In this document: positions 41,122 through 49,766 of the stretch, piece after piece | Layout of the letters: each line of letters begins with the position of its first letter | Numbering within the stretch: position 1 is the first letter of the stretch | NCBI GenBank assembly: GCA_021791055.1 | Contig: JAJYXI010000039.1 | Coordinates: 1 to 57,045, forward strand | DNA from: Nitrospirota bacterium | GTDB lineage: Bacteria; Nitrospirota; Thermodesulfovibrionia; Thermodesulfovibrionales; Dissulfurispiraceae | DNA length: 57,045 bases | Direction: 5' to 3' | Made by a program: the position numbers and the translations under genes | Notes under the pieces: generated by a model | The model's input: the letters and a program-made list of their open reading frames with translations, nothing else | Databases searched by the model: none | Told to the model about the DNA's origin: nothing

Positions 41122-41448
41122 ATGCCGCCCTATGTTGTAAAAGATAAGTGTGATGGATGTAAAGGGAAGGAGGAACCGCTGTGCGAGCAGATATGTATCG
41201 GTGACCTTATGACATTAGATACGGAGACAGGAAAGGCATACTGCAGGTCTTTGAGGGACTGCTGGGACTGCATGTCCTGCACTAAGTTATGCCCAAAGGG
41301 AGCCATCGAACAGAGGATACCTTATCAGCTCGGATACCACGGTGCAAAGCTGATTCCTATGATGGGCACCGACTCCATAACATGGACCTGTGTTGATATT
41401 AACGGCAAGGTAGAGCGATTCACATATCGTACAAGGAACAAAAAATAA
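41122..41448 (+). CDS. aprB: Adenylylsulfate reductase beta-subunit-like ferredoxin (short form)
   Basis: A 108-residue ferredoxin-like protein. Nine Cys are present (C10, C13, C21, C25, C41, C47, C50, C53, C57), enough for two [4Fe-4S] clusters with the AprB pattern KCDGCKGxxxxxCxxIC and CWDCMSCTKLCPKGAI. Canonical AprB has about 150-165 residues with a C-terminal tail that wraps AprA; here the protein ends after the VERFTYRTRNKK strand and lacks that tail. The gene lies 41 bp after aprA with an AGGAGG site. Confidence 0.87.
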   Translation: MPPYVVKDKCDGCKGKEEPLCEQICIGDLMTLDTETGKAYCRSLRDCWDCMSCTKLCPKGAIEQRIPYQLGYHGAKLIPMMGTDSITWTCVDINGKVERFTYRTRNKK

Positions 41449-41462
41449 AGGGAATATCAGAA

Positions 41463-43730
41463 ATGGGCAACGACATAAAAACAGGGATTTACCTCTGTAC
41501 ATGCAATGGAGAAATTGACAAGGTCATTGATGTTGACTCATTGGCAAAGGAGGCATCCGAGTGGCCAGGAATAATTACTGTCCACAAAGATGCCTTCCTC
41601 TGTTCAGATGACGCCATACGAAAAGTCAGAGAGGATGTTAAAGAGTTTGGGCTCGATAGGATATTGATAGCTGCATGTTCTCCTTTCTTTAAAGCGGAAG
41701 AGTTTTCCGGCCTCGGCATAAATAAATACCTTGTTGAACGTGTGAATATAAGAGAACAATGCAGCAGGGTTCATAGCAATGACCCTGAGAACGCCACAAA
41801 AAAGGCTAAAGCCATGCTGAGGGTTTTCCTTGAAAAGGTAAAATATTCTCATCCGCTACAGCTTTTACAACTTCCTTCATTGAGGAGCGCACTCGTGATC
41901 GGTGGAGGTGTGGCCGGTATAAATGCCTCGATTGATATTGCAGGGACAGATAATGAGGTGTTCCTCATTGAAAAGAATCCGTTTCTTGGTGGAAGGGTAG
42001 CAGGGTTTCATAAGTATTTCCCGCGGATGTGTCCCCCATCCTGTGGACTGGAACTCATGTTTTCAAAAATAAAAAGTAATCCCAATGTCCATGTTTTAAC
42101 CTCCTCCGAGATAGATACCATTAGCGGTTCTCCAGGTAACTTTGAGGTTTTGATAAGGACATCTCCGAGATATGTTAATGAGGTGTGTGTATTATGCGGC
42201 AAATGTCTTGAGGTATGTCCTCAAAATGCGGTTGTTTATCCGGAAGGATTTTCTTACCCGGGTATTCCTGCTATAAACAGGGAACTCTGCGCTGTGGACT
42301 GCAATAAATGTGCTGAGATATGTCCTGTAGATGCAATAGATCTCGATGAAGATGTAAAGGTGAATAATATTAAGGCAGGCGCTATTGTTCTTGCAACAGG
42401 ATGGGAGCCTTTTGATCCGGCGCCTATTACAGAACTCGGATATGGAAGGCTTGAGAATGTTGTTACGAACATGGAGTTTGAAAGGATTGCAAAAAAACAA
42501 AAAACATTTTTTGATAAGCCTAAAAGGGTGGCCTTTATCCAGTGCGTGGGCAGCCGTGATGAACGGTATCTCTCTTACTGCTCTGATGTATGCTGCATGG
42601 TGAGCATCAAACAGGCGCTTTTTCTTAAAGAAACTAACCCTGACAACGAGGTATATATATTTTATAACGACATCAGGACGCCGGGAGAGTATGAGGAATT
42701 GTATCAGAAGGCACGAAAAGCAGGGGTAATATTTATAAAGGGAATTCCATCTGAGCTGAAACAGAGTGAACCTGGGAAAATAAGCTTTTCTGTATTCGAC
42801 ACTGTGGCAGGAGAGAGGCTTGATATAACAACTGATATGGTAGTTCTTGCAACAGGTATGAAGCCTTCGCAGGGAACTATTGACCTGAAGGATAAAATCG
42901 GCATTGCTTTGAACAAAAATAACTTCATCGAATCCCATATTCAATGTTATCCGCAGGACACACAGAGAAATGCTGTCTTCAGTGCAGGCTGCTGTCGGGC
43001 GCCGATGGATGTCTCAAGGTCTATTGAAAGCGCCGGAACTGCTGCAATCAAGACTCTCCGGTTTTTCAATAATTGTATAGAGATAACTCCGGACAATCCT
43101 ATTGTTAATACATTGAAATGCGATGTCTGTAAACGCTGTATCGAGGAGTGCCCGTTTAAGGCATATTTCTTTGATGAAAAGGGATTCCCGAAATCTGACA
43201 TCATGAAGTGCCGCAGATGCGGCGTGTGTATGGGGGGTTGCCCCCTTGCTGCTATCTCCCTTGGAGAACTCTCCATAGAACAGCTTTCAGAGATGATTGA
43301 TGCCTTTGACAGGGCATATCTTGGAGAAGATGAACCTGTAATCCTCGGATTCCTTTGCAAAAACGATGCATATAGGGCAGTGGATGATGCCGGTCTGAAG
43401 GGTATTAAATATCCGCCTAATTTTTTAGGCATCATGGTTCCATGCGCAGGCGCGGTAAATGGCGCAATTATTGCGAAGACCATTTCCGCAGGGGTTGACG
43501 GAATTATAGTTGCAGGATGTCCGGACAACCAGTGCCACTATGTGCAGGGAAGCAGATTGGCAAAAGCAAGACTGACCGATATATCAAATAAGCTCAGGGA
43601 GATGTATTTAGAACCGGAAAGGGTTCGTTTCATTAGCATAAGCAGAGACGAATCTGAGAGGTTTACCGAAATAGTAAAAGAATATGTTGAGGAATTGAAG
43701 AAGATGGGCAGAAACCCATTGAGGATTTAG
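41463..43730 (+). CDS. hdrA: HdrA/QmoB-type electron-bifurcation or transfer flavoprotein
   Basis: A 755-residue HdrA/QmoB-like protein. In order: N-terminal HdrA-type domain with Cys (LCTCNGEIDK), FAD-binding GGGVAGINASIDIA (about residue 142), two 4Fe-4S motifs (CVLCGKCLEVCP and CNKCAEICP) within the FAD domain, two more (CDVCKRCIEECPF and CRRCGVCMGGCPL), and a C-terminal MvhD/FlpD-like domain with a [2Fe-2S] set (GFLCKN, VPCAGAV, GCPDNQCHYV). Such fusions take electrons to or from quinol or hydrogenase. Gene order aprA-aprB-hdrA-hdrC-hdrB suggests a soluble replacement for Qmo as electron partner of AprAB. Confidence 0.9.
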   Translation: MGNDIKTGIYLCTCNGEIDKVIDVDSLAKEASEWPGIITVHKDAFLCSDDAIRKVREDVKEFGLDRILIAACSPFFKAEEFSGLGINKYLVERVNIREQCSRVHSNDPENATKKAKAMLRVFLEKVKYSHPLQLLQLPSLRSALVIGGGVAGINASIDIAGTDNEVFLIEKNPFLGGRVAGFHKYFPRMCPPSCGLELMFSKIKSNPNVHVLTSSEIDTISGSPGNFEVLIRTSPRYVNEVCVLCGKCLEVCPQNAVVYPEGFSYPGIPAINRELCAVDCNKCAEICPVDAIDLDEDVKVNNIKAGAIVLATGWEPFDPAPITELGYGRLENVVTNMEFERIAKKQKTFFDKPKRVAFIQCVGSRDERYLSYCSDVCCMVSIKQALFLKETNPDNEVYIFYNDIRTPGEYEELYQKARKAGVIFIKGIPSELKQSEPGKISFSVFDTVAGERLDITTDMVVLATGMKPSQGTIDLKDKIGIALNKNNFIESHIQCYPQDTQRNAVFSAGCCRAPMDVSRSIESAGTAAIKTLRFFNNCIEITPDNPIVNTLKCDVCKRCIEECPFKAYFFDEKGFPKSDIMKCRRCGVCMGGCPLAAISLGELSIEQLSEMIDAFDRAYLGEDEPVILGFLCKNDAYRAVDDAGLKGIKYPPNFLGIMVPCAGAVNGAIIAKTISAGVDGIIVAGCPDNQCHYVQGSRLAKARLTDISNKLREMYLEPERVRFISISRDESERFTEIVKEYVEELKKMGRNPLRI

Positions 43731-43731
43731 T

Positions 43732-44160
43732 ATGTATAAATTTTTTGATAGAGAGAAATTGAAATACTGTTATCAATGCGGGAGGTGTTCTTCAGGATGC
43801 GATATTAACAGGCTTGATATCTCATTTCAACCCCACAGGCTTCTCCATCTCATCAGTATGGGAGCAATTGATAAAGTCTTAAAAAGCGATACCATCTGGA
43901 AATGCACCACATGTTTCACATGCTCTGAGAGATGTCCGCAGGGCATCAAAGTTACTGAGATTCTCTGGACAGCAAGGGCTATGGCTGTTAAATCAAATTA
44001 TATTCCAGAGTTGCTTATAACCCAAAAAGACATCCTGCTGAGGACAGGCAGACTTATCCCCATGGACAATAAGAAAAGGGAGAAATCCGGACTTACCGCA
44101 ATTCAAGAGGAACCTTCTGTTGTAGATAGGATATTTGAGATAGCGGAGAAGGAGAAATAG
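43732..44160 (+). CDS. hdrC: HdrC-type iron-sulfur subunit
   Basis: A 142-residue protein with two [4Fe-4S] motifs, CYQCGRCSSGCD (about residue 13-24) and CTTCFTCSERCP (about 60-71), as in HdrC. It passes electrons between HdrA and HdrB. No transmembrane part as in QmoC or DsrM, so the complex is soluble. Starts 1 bp after the hdrA stop. The C-terminal tail (about residues 110-142) is variable and charged. Confidence 0.92.
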   Translation: MYKFFDREKLKYCYQCGRCSSGCDINRLDISFQPHRLLHLISMGAIDKVLKSDTIWKCTTCFTCSERCPQGIKVTEILWTARAMAVKSNYIPELLITQKDILLRTGRLIPMDNKKREKSGLTAIQEEPSVVDRIFEIAEKEK

Positions 44161-44165
44161 ATTTT

Positions 44166-45041
44166 ATGAGATACGCTTTTTATCTCGGCTGCGCAACGCC
44201 TGTTAAGGCATTAAAATATGAGATATCCACGAGAAATCTTGCCAAAATCCTCGGCATAGAATTGGTTGATATTCCTGAATTCGGCTGTTGCGGATTCCCG
44301 GTGAAATCAATGGACTCTTTTGCCGCTCTTCTTATGGCTGCCCGTAATCTCGCAATAGCAGAAGAAAAGGGTATGGACATAATCGGTGTATGTACAGGGT
44401 GTATGGCAATCCTTTCAGAGGCAAGGGAATATCTTGAAGATGAAAAACTGAGAGGTAAAGTTAATGGAAAGTTAAAGGCCATTGGAGTAAAAGAATACAC
44501 CGGTAGAGTCAAGATCAAACATTTTGCAAGGTTTTTATATGAAGATTATAGGCTGGATCGTATAAGAGATAAAATTGTAACTCCGTTAGCGTCTTTGGAG
44601 TTTGGGATTCATTATGGATGTCATTATATGAAACCGACCCATGCTCATGGTCATTTTGATGACCCCTCAAGGCCGTTCACCCTTGATGATATTATAAGTG
44701 TTACCGGTGCAAGACCCATTAATTATCCAAATAAAAACCTCTGCTGCGGCCTGACAATAATGGGGACAGCAGAGGATTTGAGCTTCAGGCTTGCTGCTGA
44801 GAAGCTTGAATGTTTATCCAATAAAGGAGTGGACGCAATGGTGGTTGCCTGTCCTTCATGTTGTATTGCTTATGAAAACAATCAGAGATTGGCCGGAAAG
44901 AGAGCCGGAAAGGAATTCAACCTGCCCGTGCTTTATTTTACTCAGGTTATCGGACTTGCAATGGGACTCAGCGAAAAAGAGTTAGGTTTTGAGCTTAACA
45001 GGATCAAGGTTGACAGACTTGCCGAAAAGCTGATCCCTTAA
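44166..45041 (+). CDS. hdrB: HdrB-type subunit with CCG domains
   Basis: A 291-residue HdrB with two CCG-type Cys-rich domains: first GCATPVK...FGCCGFPVKSMDS...CTGCMA and second GCHYMKP...LCCGLTIMG...CPSCCIAYE. In heterodisulfide reductase these hold the noncubane [4Fe-4S] pair that reduces disulfides. It begins 5 bp after hdrC and is the last gene of the apr-hdr unit; no terminator-like hairpin is seen in the AT-rich gap that follows. Its natural disulfide or sulfur substrate is not known. Confidence 0.92.
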   Translation: MRYAFYLGCATPVKALKYEISTRNLAKILGIELVDIPEFGCCGFPVKSMDSFAALLMAARNLAIAEEKGMDIIGVCTGCMAILSEAREYLEDEKLRGKVNGKLKAIGVKEYTGRVKIKHFARFLYEDYRLDRIRDKIVTPLASLEFGIHYGCHYMKPTHAHGHFDDPSRPFTLDDIISVTGARPINYPNKNLCCGLTIMGTAEDLSFRLAAEKLECLSNKGVDAMVVACPSCCIAYENNQRLAGKRAGKEFNLPVLYFTQVIGLAMGLSEKELGFELNRIKVDRLAEKLIP

Positions 45042-45141
45042 TATTCGCACAAATCAGTTTTTGTAAAGGCTTTGAGATTTTACTTTAGCCCGAAACCTAA
45101 AAACAAGGATATTTGCTTATAATTAATTTAATATTTTTAAT

Positions 45142-45170
45142 TTGACATTTAGAGTCAGATGAATTATAAA
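45142..45170 (+). promoter_or_regulatory. Distal sigma-70 promoter of the nuo operon
   Basis: TTGACA (45142-45147), 17-bp spacer, TATAAA (45165-45170): near-consensus. It lies about 150 bp upstream of nuoA in the AT-rich gap 45042-45321. Confidence 0.7.
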
Positions 45171-45245
45171 AAACTGACTAATGTTATATTATGATTGTTT
45201 TATAATTATTTTGAGATGTAGCTGCGGCATTTTATATTTTTTTGC

Positions 45246-45275
45246 TTGACAAGTTCTTATAACTTGAAGTATAAA
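45246..45275 (+). promoter_or_regulatory. Proximal sigma-70 promoter of the nuo operon
   Basis: TTGACA (45246-45251), 18-bp spacer, TATAAA (45270-45275), 46 bp before the nuoA start. Together with the promoter at 45142 it gives tandem promoters for complex I. Confidence 0.75.
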
Positions 45276-45321
45276 TTAGGTCGTTTTGGGTGTATAGAAA
45301 AAATATACATATGAGGTGAGC

Positions 45322-45720
45322 ATGAACCCCCAGACCATAAATACAATGACACCAGGCAGTTATGTACCTACCGAGTATCTACCCATACTTATCATCATGA
45401 TGATAGCCTTTGCCTTTGGATTAGGTGCATTGCTTGTAGGCAACCTGTTCAGGCTGAGAAGGCCTTACAAAGAGAAGCTGATGCCTTACGAATCGGGAAA
45501 CCCGCCGGTAGGAGAACCGAGATACAGATTCAGCATCAAATTCTACATTATTGCTATGCTTTTTGTGATATTCGATGTGGAAGCAGTGTTCCTGTATCCC
45601 TGGGCAGTAGTGTACGACAAGATAGGACTTTATGCATTGGTGGAGATGATGCTCTTCATAGTCATATTAGTGGTTGGCTACATATACGCATGGAAGAAAG
45701 AAGCGTTTAAATGGGACTAA
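45322..45720 (+). CDS. nuoA: NADH-quinone oxidoreductase subunit A
   Basis: A 132-residue NuoA with three transmembrane segments and the conserved LRRPYKEKLMPYESGNPPVGEPRYRFSIKFYIIAMLFVIFDVEAVFLYPWA, which contains the loop that gates quinone access and the acidic residue of the membrane helix. ATG 45322 follows GAGGTG; the GTG at 45316 is in the ribosome-binding site. First gene of nuoA-L. Confidence 0.96.
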   Translation: MNPQTINTMTPGSYVPTEYLPILIIMMIAFAFGLGALLVGNLFRLRRPYKEKLMPYESGNPPVGEPRYRFSIKFYIIAMLFVIFDVEAVFLYPWAVVYDKIGLYALVEMMLFIVILVVGYIYAWKKEAFKWD

Positions 45721-45734
45721 GGAGGTGAGGGAAT

Positions 45735-46256
45735 ATGGTAATAGACGGAACAACGGCATTGGTAGAAGTGGAAGAGGGATTGAAGGTAATCCCCGGTGCT
45801 AACACCATCATAGCCAGCTTTGACAAGATAGTTAACTGGGGAAGATTGTCGTCATTATGGCCCATGACCTTTGGCCTTGCCTGATGCGCCATAGAAATGA
45901 TGACGACGGGATCGTCACACTATGATTTGGACAGGTTAGGGGTAATCTTCAGGGGCTCGCCAAGGCAGGCAGACTTTGTAATAGTAGCAGGCACAGTCAC
46001 AAAGAAAATGGCGCCCGTAGTGCGCAGAGTCTATGACCAGATGCCCGAGCCGAGGTATGTAATATCCATGGGAAGCTGCGCATGCAGCGGAGGCATATTC
46101 AATACATACAGCACAGTGCAGGGAGTGGATACATTCCTGCCTGTGGATGTGTATATACCCGGATGCCCTCCGAGGCCGGAGGCATTATTGGAAGGCATAA
46201 TTAAACTTCAGGAAAAGATAGAGAAAGAACAATTCAAATGGAGTAGATGGAGATAG
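45735..46256 (+). CDS. nuoB: NADH-quinone oxidoreductase subunit B with in-frame TGA (candidate selenocysteine) at an N2-cluster ligand
   Basis: Reading through one TGA gives a 173-residue, full-length NuoB. Codon 50 (45882-45884) is TGA, within [11 protein letters not shown]-[TGA]-CAIEMM; other NuoB proteins have a tandem Cys pair here (GLACCAIEMM), the first two ligands of cluster N2. The second Cys (C51) and the other N2 ligands, C115 (MGSCACSGG) and C144 (PGCPPRP), are present, and the frame is unbroken on both sides. A SECIS-like hairpin follows the TGA (45890-45924). TGA is used as a normal stop in other genes here. The best reading is selenocysteine at position 50; a nonsense mutation or sequencing error is the alternative. 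ATG 45735 follows GGAGGTG. Confidence 0.85.
45890..45924 (+). promoter_or_regulatory. SECIS-like hairpin after the nuoB TGA
   Basis: Stem CATAG (45890-45894)/CTATG (45920-45924), an internal loop, then a perfect 6-bp stem TGACGA (45901-45906)/TCGTCA (45912-45917) with apical loop CGGGA. The apical loop starts 22 nt after the TGA and has a G at its second position, which fits known rules for bacterial SECIS elements (16-37 nt distance, 3-14 nt loop, G in the first two places). Confidence 0.7.
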
Positions 46257-46259
46257 ACA

Positions 46260-46799
46260 ATGGAGCCAAAGGAAATAGCAGAGCTAATCAAAGACAGATA
46301 TCCTGCAGAAGTAAAGGACATCACAGAATTCCGCGGACAAGTATCAGTAGTAGTCAAGAAAGACAGAATAAAAGAGATAATGAAATATCTTCACAGTACG
46401 CCGGAATTGTACTTTGACCTCCTTGAAGACTTGTGCGGAGTAGACTATCTTGGCAAAAAAGAAGCAAGATTTGAAGTGGTTTACCATTTATATTCCATGA
46501 GACACAGACACATGATAAGGATAAAGGCAGAGGTGCCTGAAGATGACTGCGCTATAGACAGCGTAGTAGATATATGGGTAGGCGCTGACTGGCATGAAAG
46601 AGAGTGCTATGACATGTATGGAATAGAGTTCAAAGGACATCCCGACCCGAGGAGGATACTCATGCCTGAAGATTGGGAGGGCCACCCATTGAGGAAGGAC
46701 TATCCGTTAAAAGCCGACCTCGGTGAAATGGAATGGAAGGGATACAGAGAGGTGATAGAAGTAGCACAAAAGAACAAAGCATACGAGGTCGACAGATGA
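46260..46799 (+). CDS. nuoC: NADH-quinone oxidoreductase subunit C
   Basis: A 179-residue NuoC of the peripheral arm, not fused to NuoD. Features: the N-terminal ferredoxin-like region and the family signature [45 protein letters not shown]. Starts 3 bp after nuoB; the stop overlaps nuoD by ATGA. It supports NuoD and NuoB near the quinone site and has no cofactor. Confidence 0.96.
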   Translation: MEPKEIAELIKDRYPAEVKDITEFRGQVSVVVKKDRIKEIMKYLHSTPELYFDLLEDLCGVDYLGKKEARFEVVYHLYSMRHRHMIRIKAEVPEDDCAIDSVVDIWVGADWHERECYDMYGIEFKGHPDPRRILMPEDWEGHPLRKDYPLKADLGEMEWKGYREVIEVAQKNKAYEVDR

Positions 46800-47995
46800 C
46801 TACAGCAACAAAAGAGCTGAAGACAAAAGAGATCACCATAAGTATGGGGCCTCAGCATCCGGCCACACATGGAGTGTTGAGGCTTGTTCTTGATTTGGAC
46901 GGCGAGTCGGTAGTCAAGTGCACGCCTTATGTAGGATACCTTCACAGAGGAGTAGAAAAGCTTGCTGAAAACAGGACATACCTTTCTGCATTGCCGTTGA
47001 CAGACAGGCTGGACTACATATCCAGCATGTCGAACAATGTAGGCTACTGTGTAGCAGTCGAGAGGTTATTTGGAATAGAGCCGCCCGAGAGGGCAAAATA
47101 CATAAGGACAATAATGTGCGAAATGACGAGGATAAGCAGTCATATAATTGGCATTTCAACCCATGCTCTGGACATAGGGGCAATGACATTGTTCCTGTAC
47201 TCGTTCAGGGACAGGGAAAGGCTGATTGATTTGTTTGAGATGACATGCGGAGCGAGGCTAACAGTAAGCTATCCGAGGATAGGCGGGGTAAGGAACGATG
47301 TAAGCCAGGAATTTCTCGATAAATTATATGAATTCACCGAGGAGTTTCCGAAGATCATAGAGGACCAGTACGAGACCTTAATAGACCAGAACAGGATATG
47401 GCTTCAGAGGACAAAGGGAATAGGAGTGATAAGCGCAGAAGAGGCGATAAACTGGGGACTGACAGGGCCTACACTGAGAGGCTCAGGTGTTCCATACGAT
47501 ATAAGGAAGTATGCTCCCTATGATGCGTACGATAAGGTTGAGTTCGATGTGCCTGTAGGCAGGAACGGTGACGTGTACGACAGGTATAAATGCAGGATGG
47601 AAGAACTTAAACAGTCAAACAGGATCATAAAGCAGTGTATCGAACAGATGCCGAAGGGGCCTGTAATGGCTCCTGATGCGCCTAAATTCACATTGCCGCC
47701 AAAAGACAGGGTCCTGACAGACATGGAGTCTTTGATCCACCAGTTTGTCCTGATAACAAAGGGGCCTATAGCTGCACCTGAGGGCGAGGTGTATGCAGCA
47801 ACCGAAGTGCCAAAGGGCGAACTCGGATTTTATATTGTGAGCGACGGCAGCGGGAGGCCTTACAGAATGCGCCTTAGGGCGCCTTCATTTGTCCATGTAT
47901 CTGTTTTGCCAAGATTATGCAGAGACGCAATTTTGGCTGATGTGATTGCAAATATAGGAACTATTGATATAGTCCTTGGCGAGTGTGATAGATAA
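46796..47995 (+). CDS. nuoD: NADH-quinone oxidoreductase subunit D
   Basis: A 399-residue NuoD, the hydrogenase-like subunit that forms the quinone-binding cavity with NuoB. Recognised by [14 protein letters not shown] near the N terminus (with the quinone-contacting His), GYLHRGVEK, and the C-terminal [41 protein letters not shown] 46796 overlaps the nuoC stop; upstream in-frame ATG 46733 lies deep in nuoC and is rejected. Confidence 0.97.
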   Translation: MTTATKELKTKEITISMGPQHPATHGVLRLVLDLDGESVVKCTPYVGYLHRGVEKLAENRTYLSALPLTDRLDYISSMSNNVGYCVAVERLFGIEPPERAKYIRTIMCEMTRISSHIIGISTHALDIGAMTLFLYSFRDRERLIDLFEMTCGARLTVSYPRIGGVRNDVSQEFLDKLYEFTEEFPKIIEDQYETLIDQNRIWLQRTKGIGVISAEEAINWGLTGPTLRGSGVPYDIRKYAPYDAYDKVEFDVPVGRNGDVYDRYKCRMEELKQSNRIIKQCIEQMPKGPVMAPDAPKFTLPPKDRVLTDMESLIHQFVLITKGPIAAPEGEVYAATEVPKGELGFYIVSDGSGRPYRMRLRAPSFVHVSVLPRLCRDAILADVIANIGTIDIVLGECDR

Positions 47996-48026
47996 AAATA
48001 TCTTGAATAAGGCTTGACGGAGAAGA

Positions 48027-48491
48027 ATGTTAAACGAAAGGGTTGTAATAGAGATTAACCGGATAAAGAGCAAATATCATGATGCGCAGTCTTCTCTTTT
48101 GCCTGCCCTCTATGTTGTTCAGAGAGAATATGGGTGGTTAAGCCCTGATGCGGTAGCAGCAGTCGGAGATGTATTGAATGTTCCAAGGACGACTGTTAAA
48201 GGGGTTGCGACTTTTTATTCCATGTTCAGACATAAGCCCATGGGCAGGCATCTTATCCAGTTATGCACTAATGTAGCCTGCATGATTATGGGGGCAGAAA
48301 GGCTTGTGGATATTTTAAAAACAAGATATGGCCTTGAGCCAAACAGCACCACGGATGACGGCAGGTTCTCCCTCGTTGTTATGGAATGCATTGGTGCATG
48401 CGCCACAGCGCCTGCGATGTTGGTGGATACAGATTTCTACGACAATCTTACGGAAGAAAGAATAGCGGATATACTGGAAAATTACAAGTGA
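48027..48491 (+). CDS. nuoE: NADH-quinone oxidoreductase subunit E
   Basis: A 154-residue NuoE with thioredoxin-like [2Fe-2S] cluster N1a ligands C-x4-C (LCTNVACMIMG) and C-x3-C (CIGACATAP). Part of the NADH dehydrogenase module with NuoF. Its stop is followed by an octamer repeat that carries the nuoF start. Confidence 0.96.
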   Translation: MLNERVVIEINRIKSKYHDAQSSLLPALYVVQREYGWLSPDAVAAVGDVLNVPRTTVKGVATFYSMFRHKPMGRHLIQLCTNVACMIMGAERLVDILKTRYGLEPNSTTDDGRFSLVVMECIGACATAPAMLVDTDFYDNLTEERIADILENYK

Positions 48492-48512
48492 TGGAGTAAT
48501 GGAGTAATGGAG
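48489..48512. repeat. Octamer repeat at the nuoE-nuoF junction
   Basis: TGATGGAGTAATGGAGTAATGGAG: two full TGGAGTAA units and a partial third. The unit supplies GGAG as ribosome-binding core and an ATG; the last ATG (48507) is the nuoF start. Same unit as at 18712. Confidence 0.7.
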
Positions 48513-49766
48513 AAATTTTTACTGAAGAACATAGAAAATCCAAATTCTGCCGACATAGCCGAGTACATAAAGACCGGCGGCTATAAAGCCCTTTCAAAGG
48601 CACTGGAGTTGAAGCCATCCGATATTATCGATGAGGTCAAAAGGTCGGGATTGAGGGGAAGGGGAGGCGCAGGATTTCCTACAGGCATGAAATGGGCATT
48701 TGCTGCAGCAGACTCCAAAAAACCGAAGTTTATCCTGTGCAATGCTGATGAGGGCGAACCAGGCACATTCAAGGACAGACCAATTCTCGAAAAAAATCCG
48801 CATCTTTTAATAGAGGGAATGATTATTTCCGGGTATGCCTTGCAGGCAGAGTACGGATATATCTATCTGAGGGGAGAATACCCTGAGGCAAAGGATATAC
48901 TGGAAGATGCAATAAAGCAGGCACATGATAAAGGCTATCTTGGAGACGATGTGCTCGGCAAGGGCATAAGATTTTATCTCCATGTGCATCAGGGAGCAGG
49001 GGCGTATATATGCGGAGAAGAGACAGCACTCATAGAGTCTCTTGAAGGAAGGAGGGGACAGCCGAGGATTAAACCCCCTTTTCCTGTTAATGAGGGATTT
49101 CTTTCAAAACCTACAGTGGTCAATAATGTTGAGACACTTGCCAATATTCCTTATATTATGGAGATCGGTGCAGAGGCATACTCTAAACTTGGAAGCCCTG
49201 ATTGTCCTGGTCCCAAGCTTTATTCGGTAAGTGGTCATGTTAAGATGCCCGGAGTATACGAGCTCCCGATGGGTACGACATTAAGAGAGATTATCTATAC
49301 GCATTGCGGAGGAATCAGAGACGGCAAGAAGCTCAAGGCCGTTATCCCCGGCGGTATCTCAACCCCCATACTTCCTCCGGAAAAGATAGACTGCCCCATG
49401 GATTTTGTAAGTATGCCCAAGCATGGAAGCATGCTTGGCTCCGGCGCTGTTATAGTCTTTGATGAAACAGTAGACCTTGTGAAGGTCTGTCTCAGGGCCA
49501 TGAAGTTTTTTGAACATGAGTCATGCGGCAAATGCACTCCTTGCAGAGAGGGAGTGGGATGGCTGCGTGCAATAATCGAGAGGATATACAACGGCTCTGG
49601 AACCGAAAAAGATATAGACCTTTTGTTGGAGGTCTCTAAAAATATTACAGGCAAGACATTTTGCCCCCTCGGAGACGGTGCGGCCGGTGTTGTGCAGGGT
49701 TTTATAAAGGATTTCAGACATGAATTTGAACAGCATATCAGCAAACAGGTGAAGGCAGCGGCATGA
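48507..49766 (+). CDS. nuoF: NADH-quinone oxidoreductase subunit F
   Basis: A 419-residue NuoF that binds FMN, NADH and the N3 [4Fe-4S] cluster. Motifs: GLRGRGGAGFPTGMKW (FMN), GAGAYICGEETALIESLEGRRGQPR (NADH and FMN) and SCGKCTPCREG (N3 ligands), with a later Cys in the TFCPLGDGA segment. Start 48507 lies inside the octamer repeat. The stop overlaps nuoG by 4 bp. Confidence 0.97.
   Translation: MEKFLLKNIENPNSADIAEYIKTGGYKALSKALELKPSDIIDEVKRSGLRGRGGAGFPTGMKWAFAAADSKKPKFILCNADEGEPGTFKDRPILEKNPHLLIEGMIISGYALQAEYGYIYLRGEYPEAKDILEDAIKQAHDKGYLGDDVLGKGIRFYLHVHQGAGAYICGEETALIESLEGRRGQPRIKPPFPVNEGFLSKPTVVNNVETLANIPYIMEIGAEAYSKLGSPDCPGPKLYSVSGHVKMPGVYELPMGTTLREIIYTHCGGIRDGKKLKAVIPGGISTPILPPEKIDCPMDFVSMPKHGSMLGSGAVIVFDETVDLVKVCLRAMKFFEHESCGKCTPCREGVGWLRAIIERIYNGSGTEKDIDLLLEVSKNITGKTFCPLGDGAAGVVQGFIKDFRHEFEQHISKQVKAAA

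Noticed and set aside
42192-42944. Minus-strand 250-codon frame opposite hdrA
   Set aside because: Shadow of the Cys-rich hdrA coding sequence with no recognised protein.
45882-45884. Genome-wide recoding of TGA (as in codes 4 or 25)
   Set aside because: Several intact genes here end in TGA (nuoC, archaemetzincin, nuoG), so TGA is a normal stop.
45897-46256. Independent 119-residue gene starting after the nuoB TGA
   Set aside because: It is in the same frame as the upstream part, lacks both tandem Cys ligands, and has no ribosome-binding site; it reads as the downstream part of nuoB.
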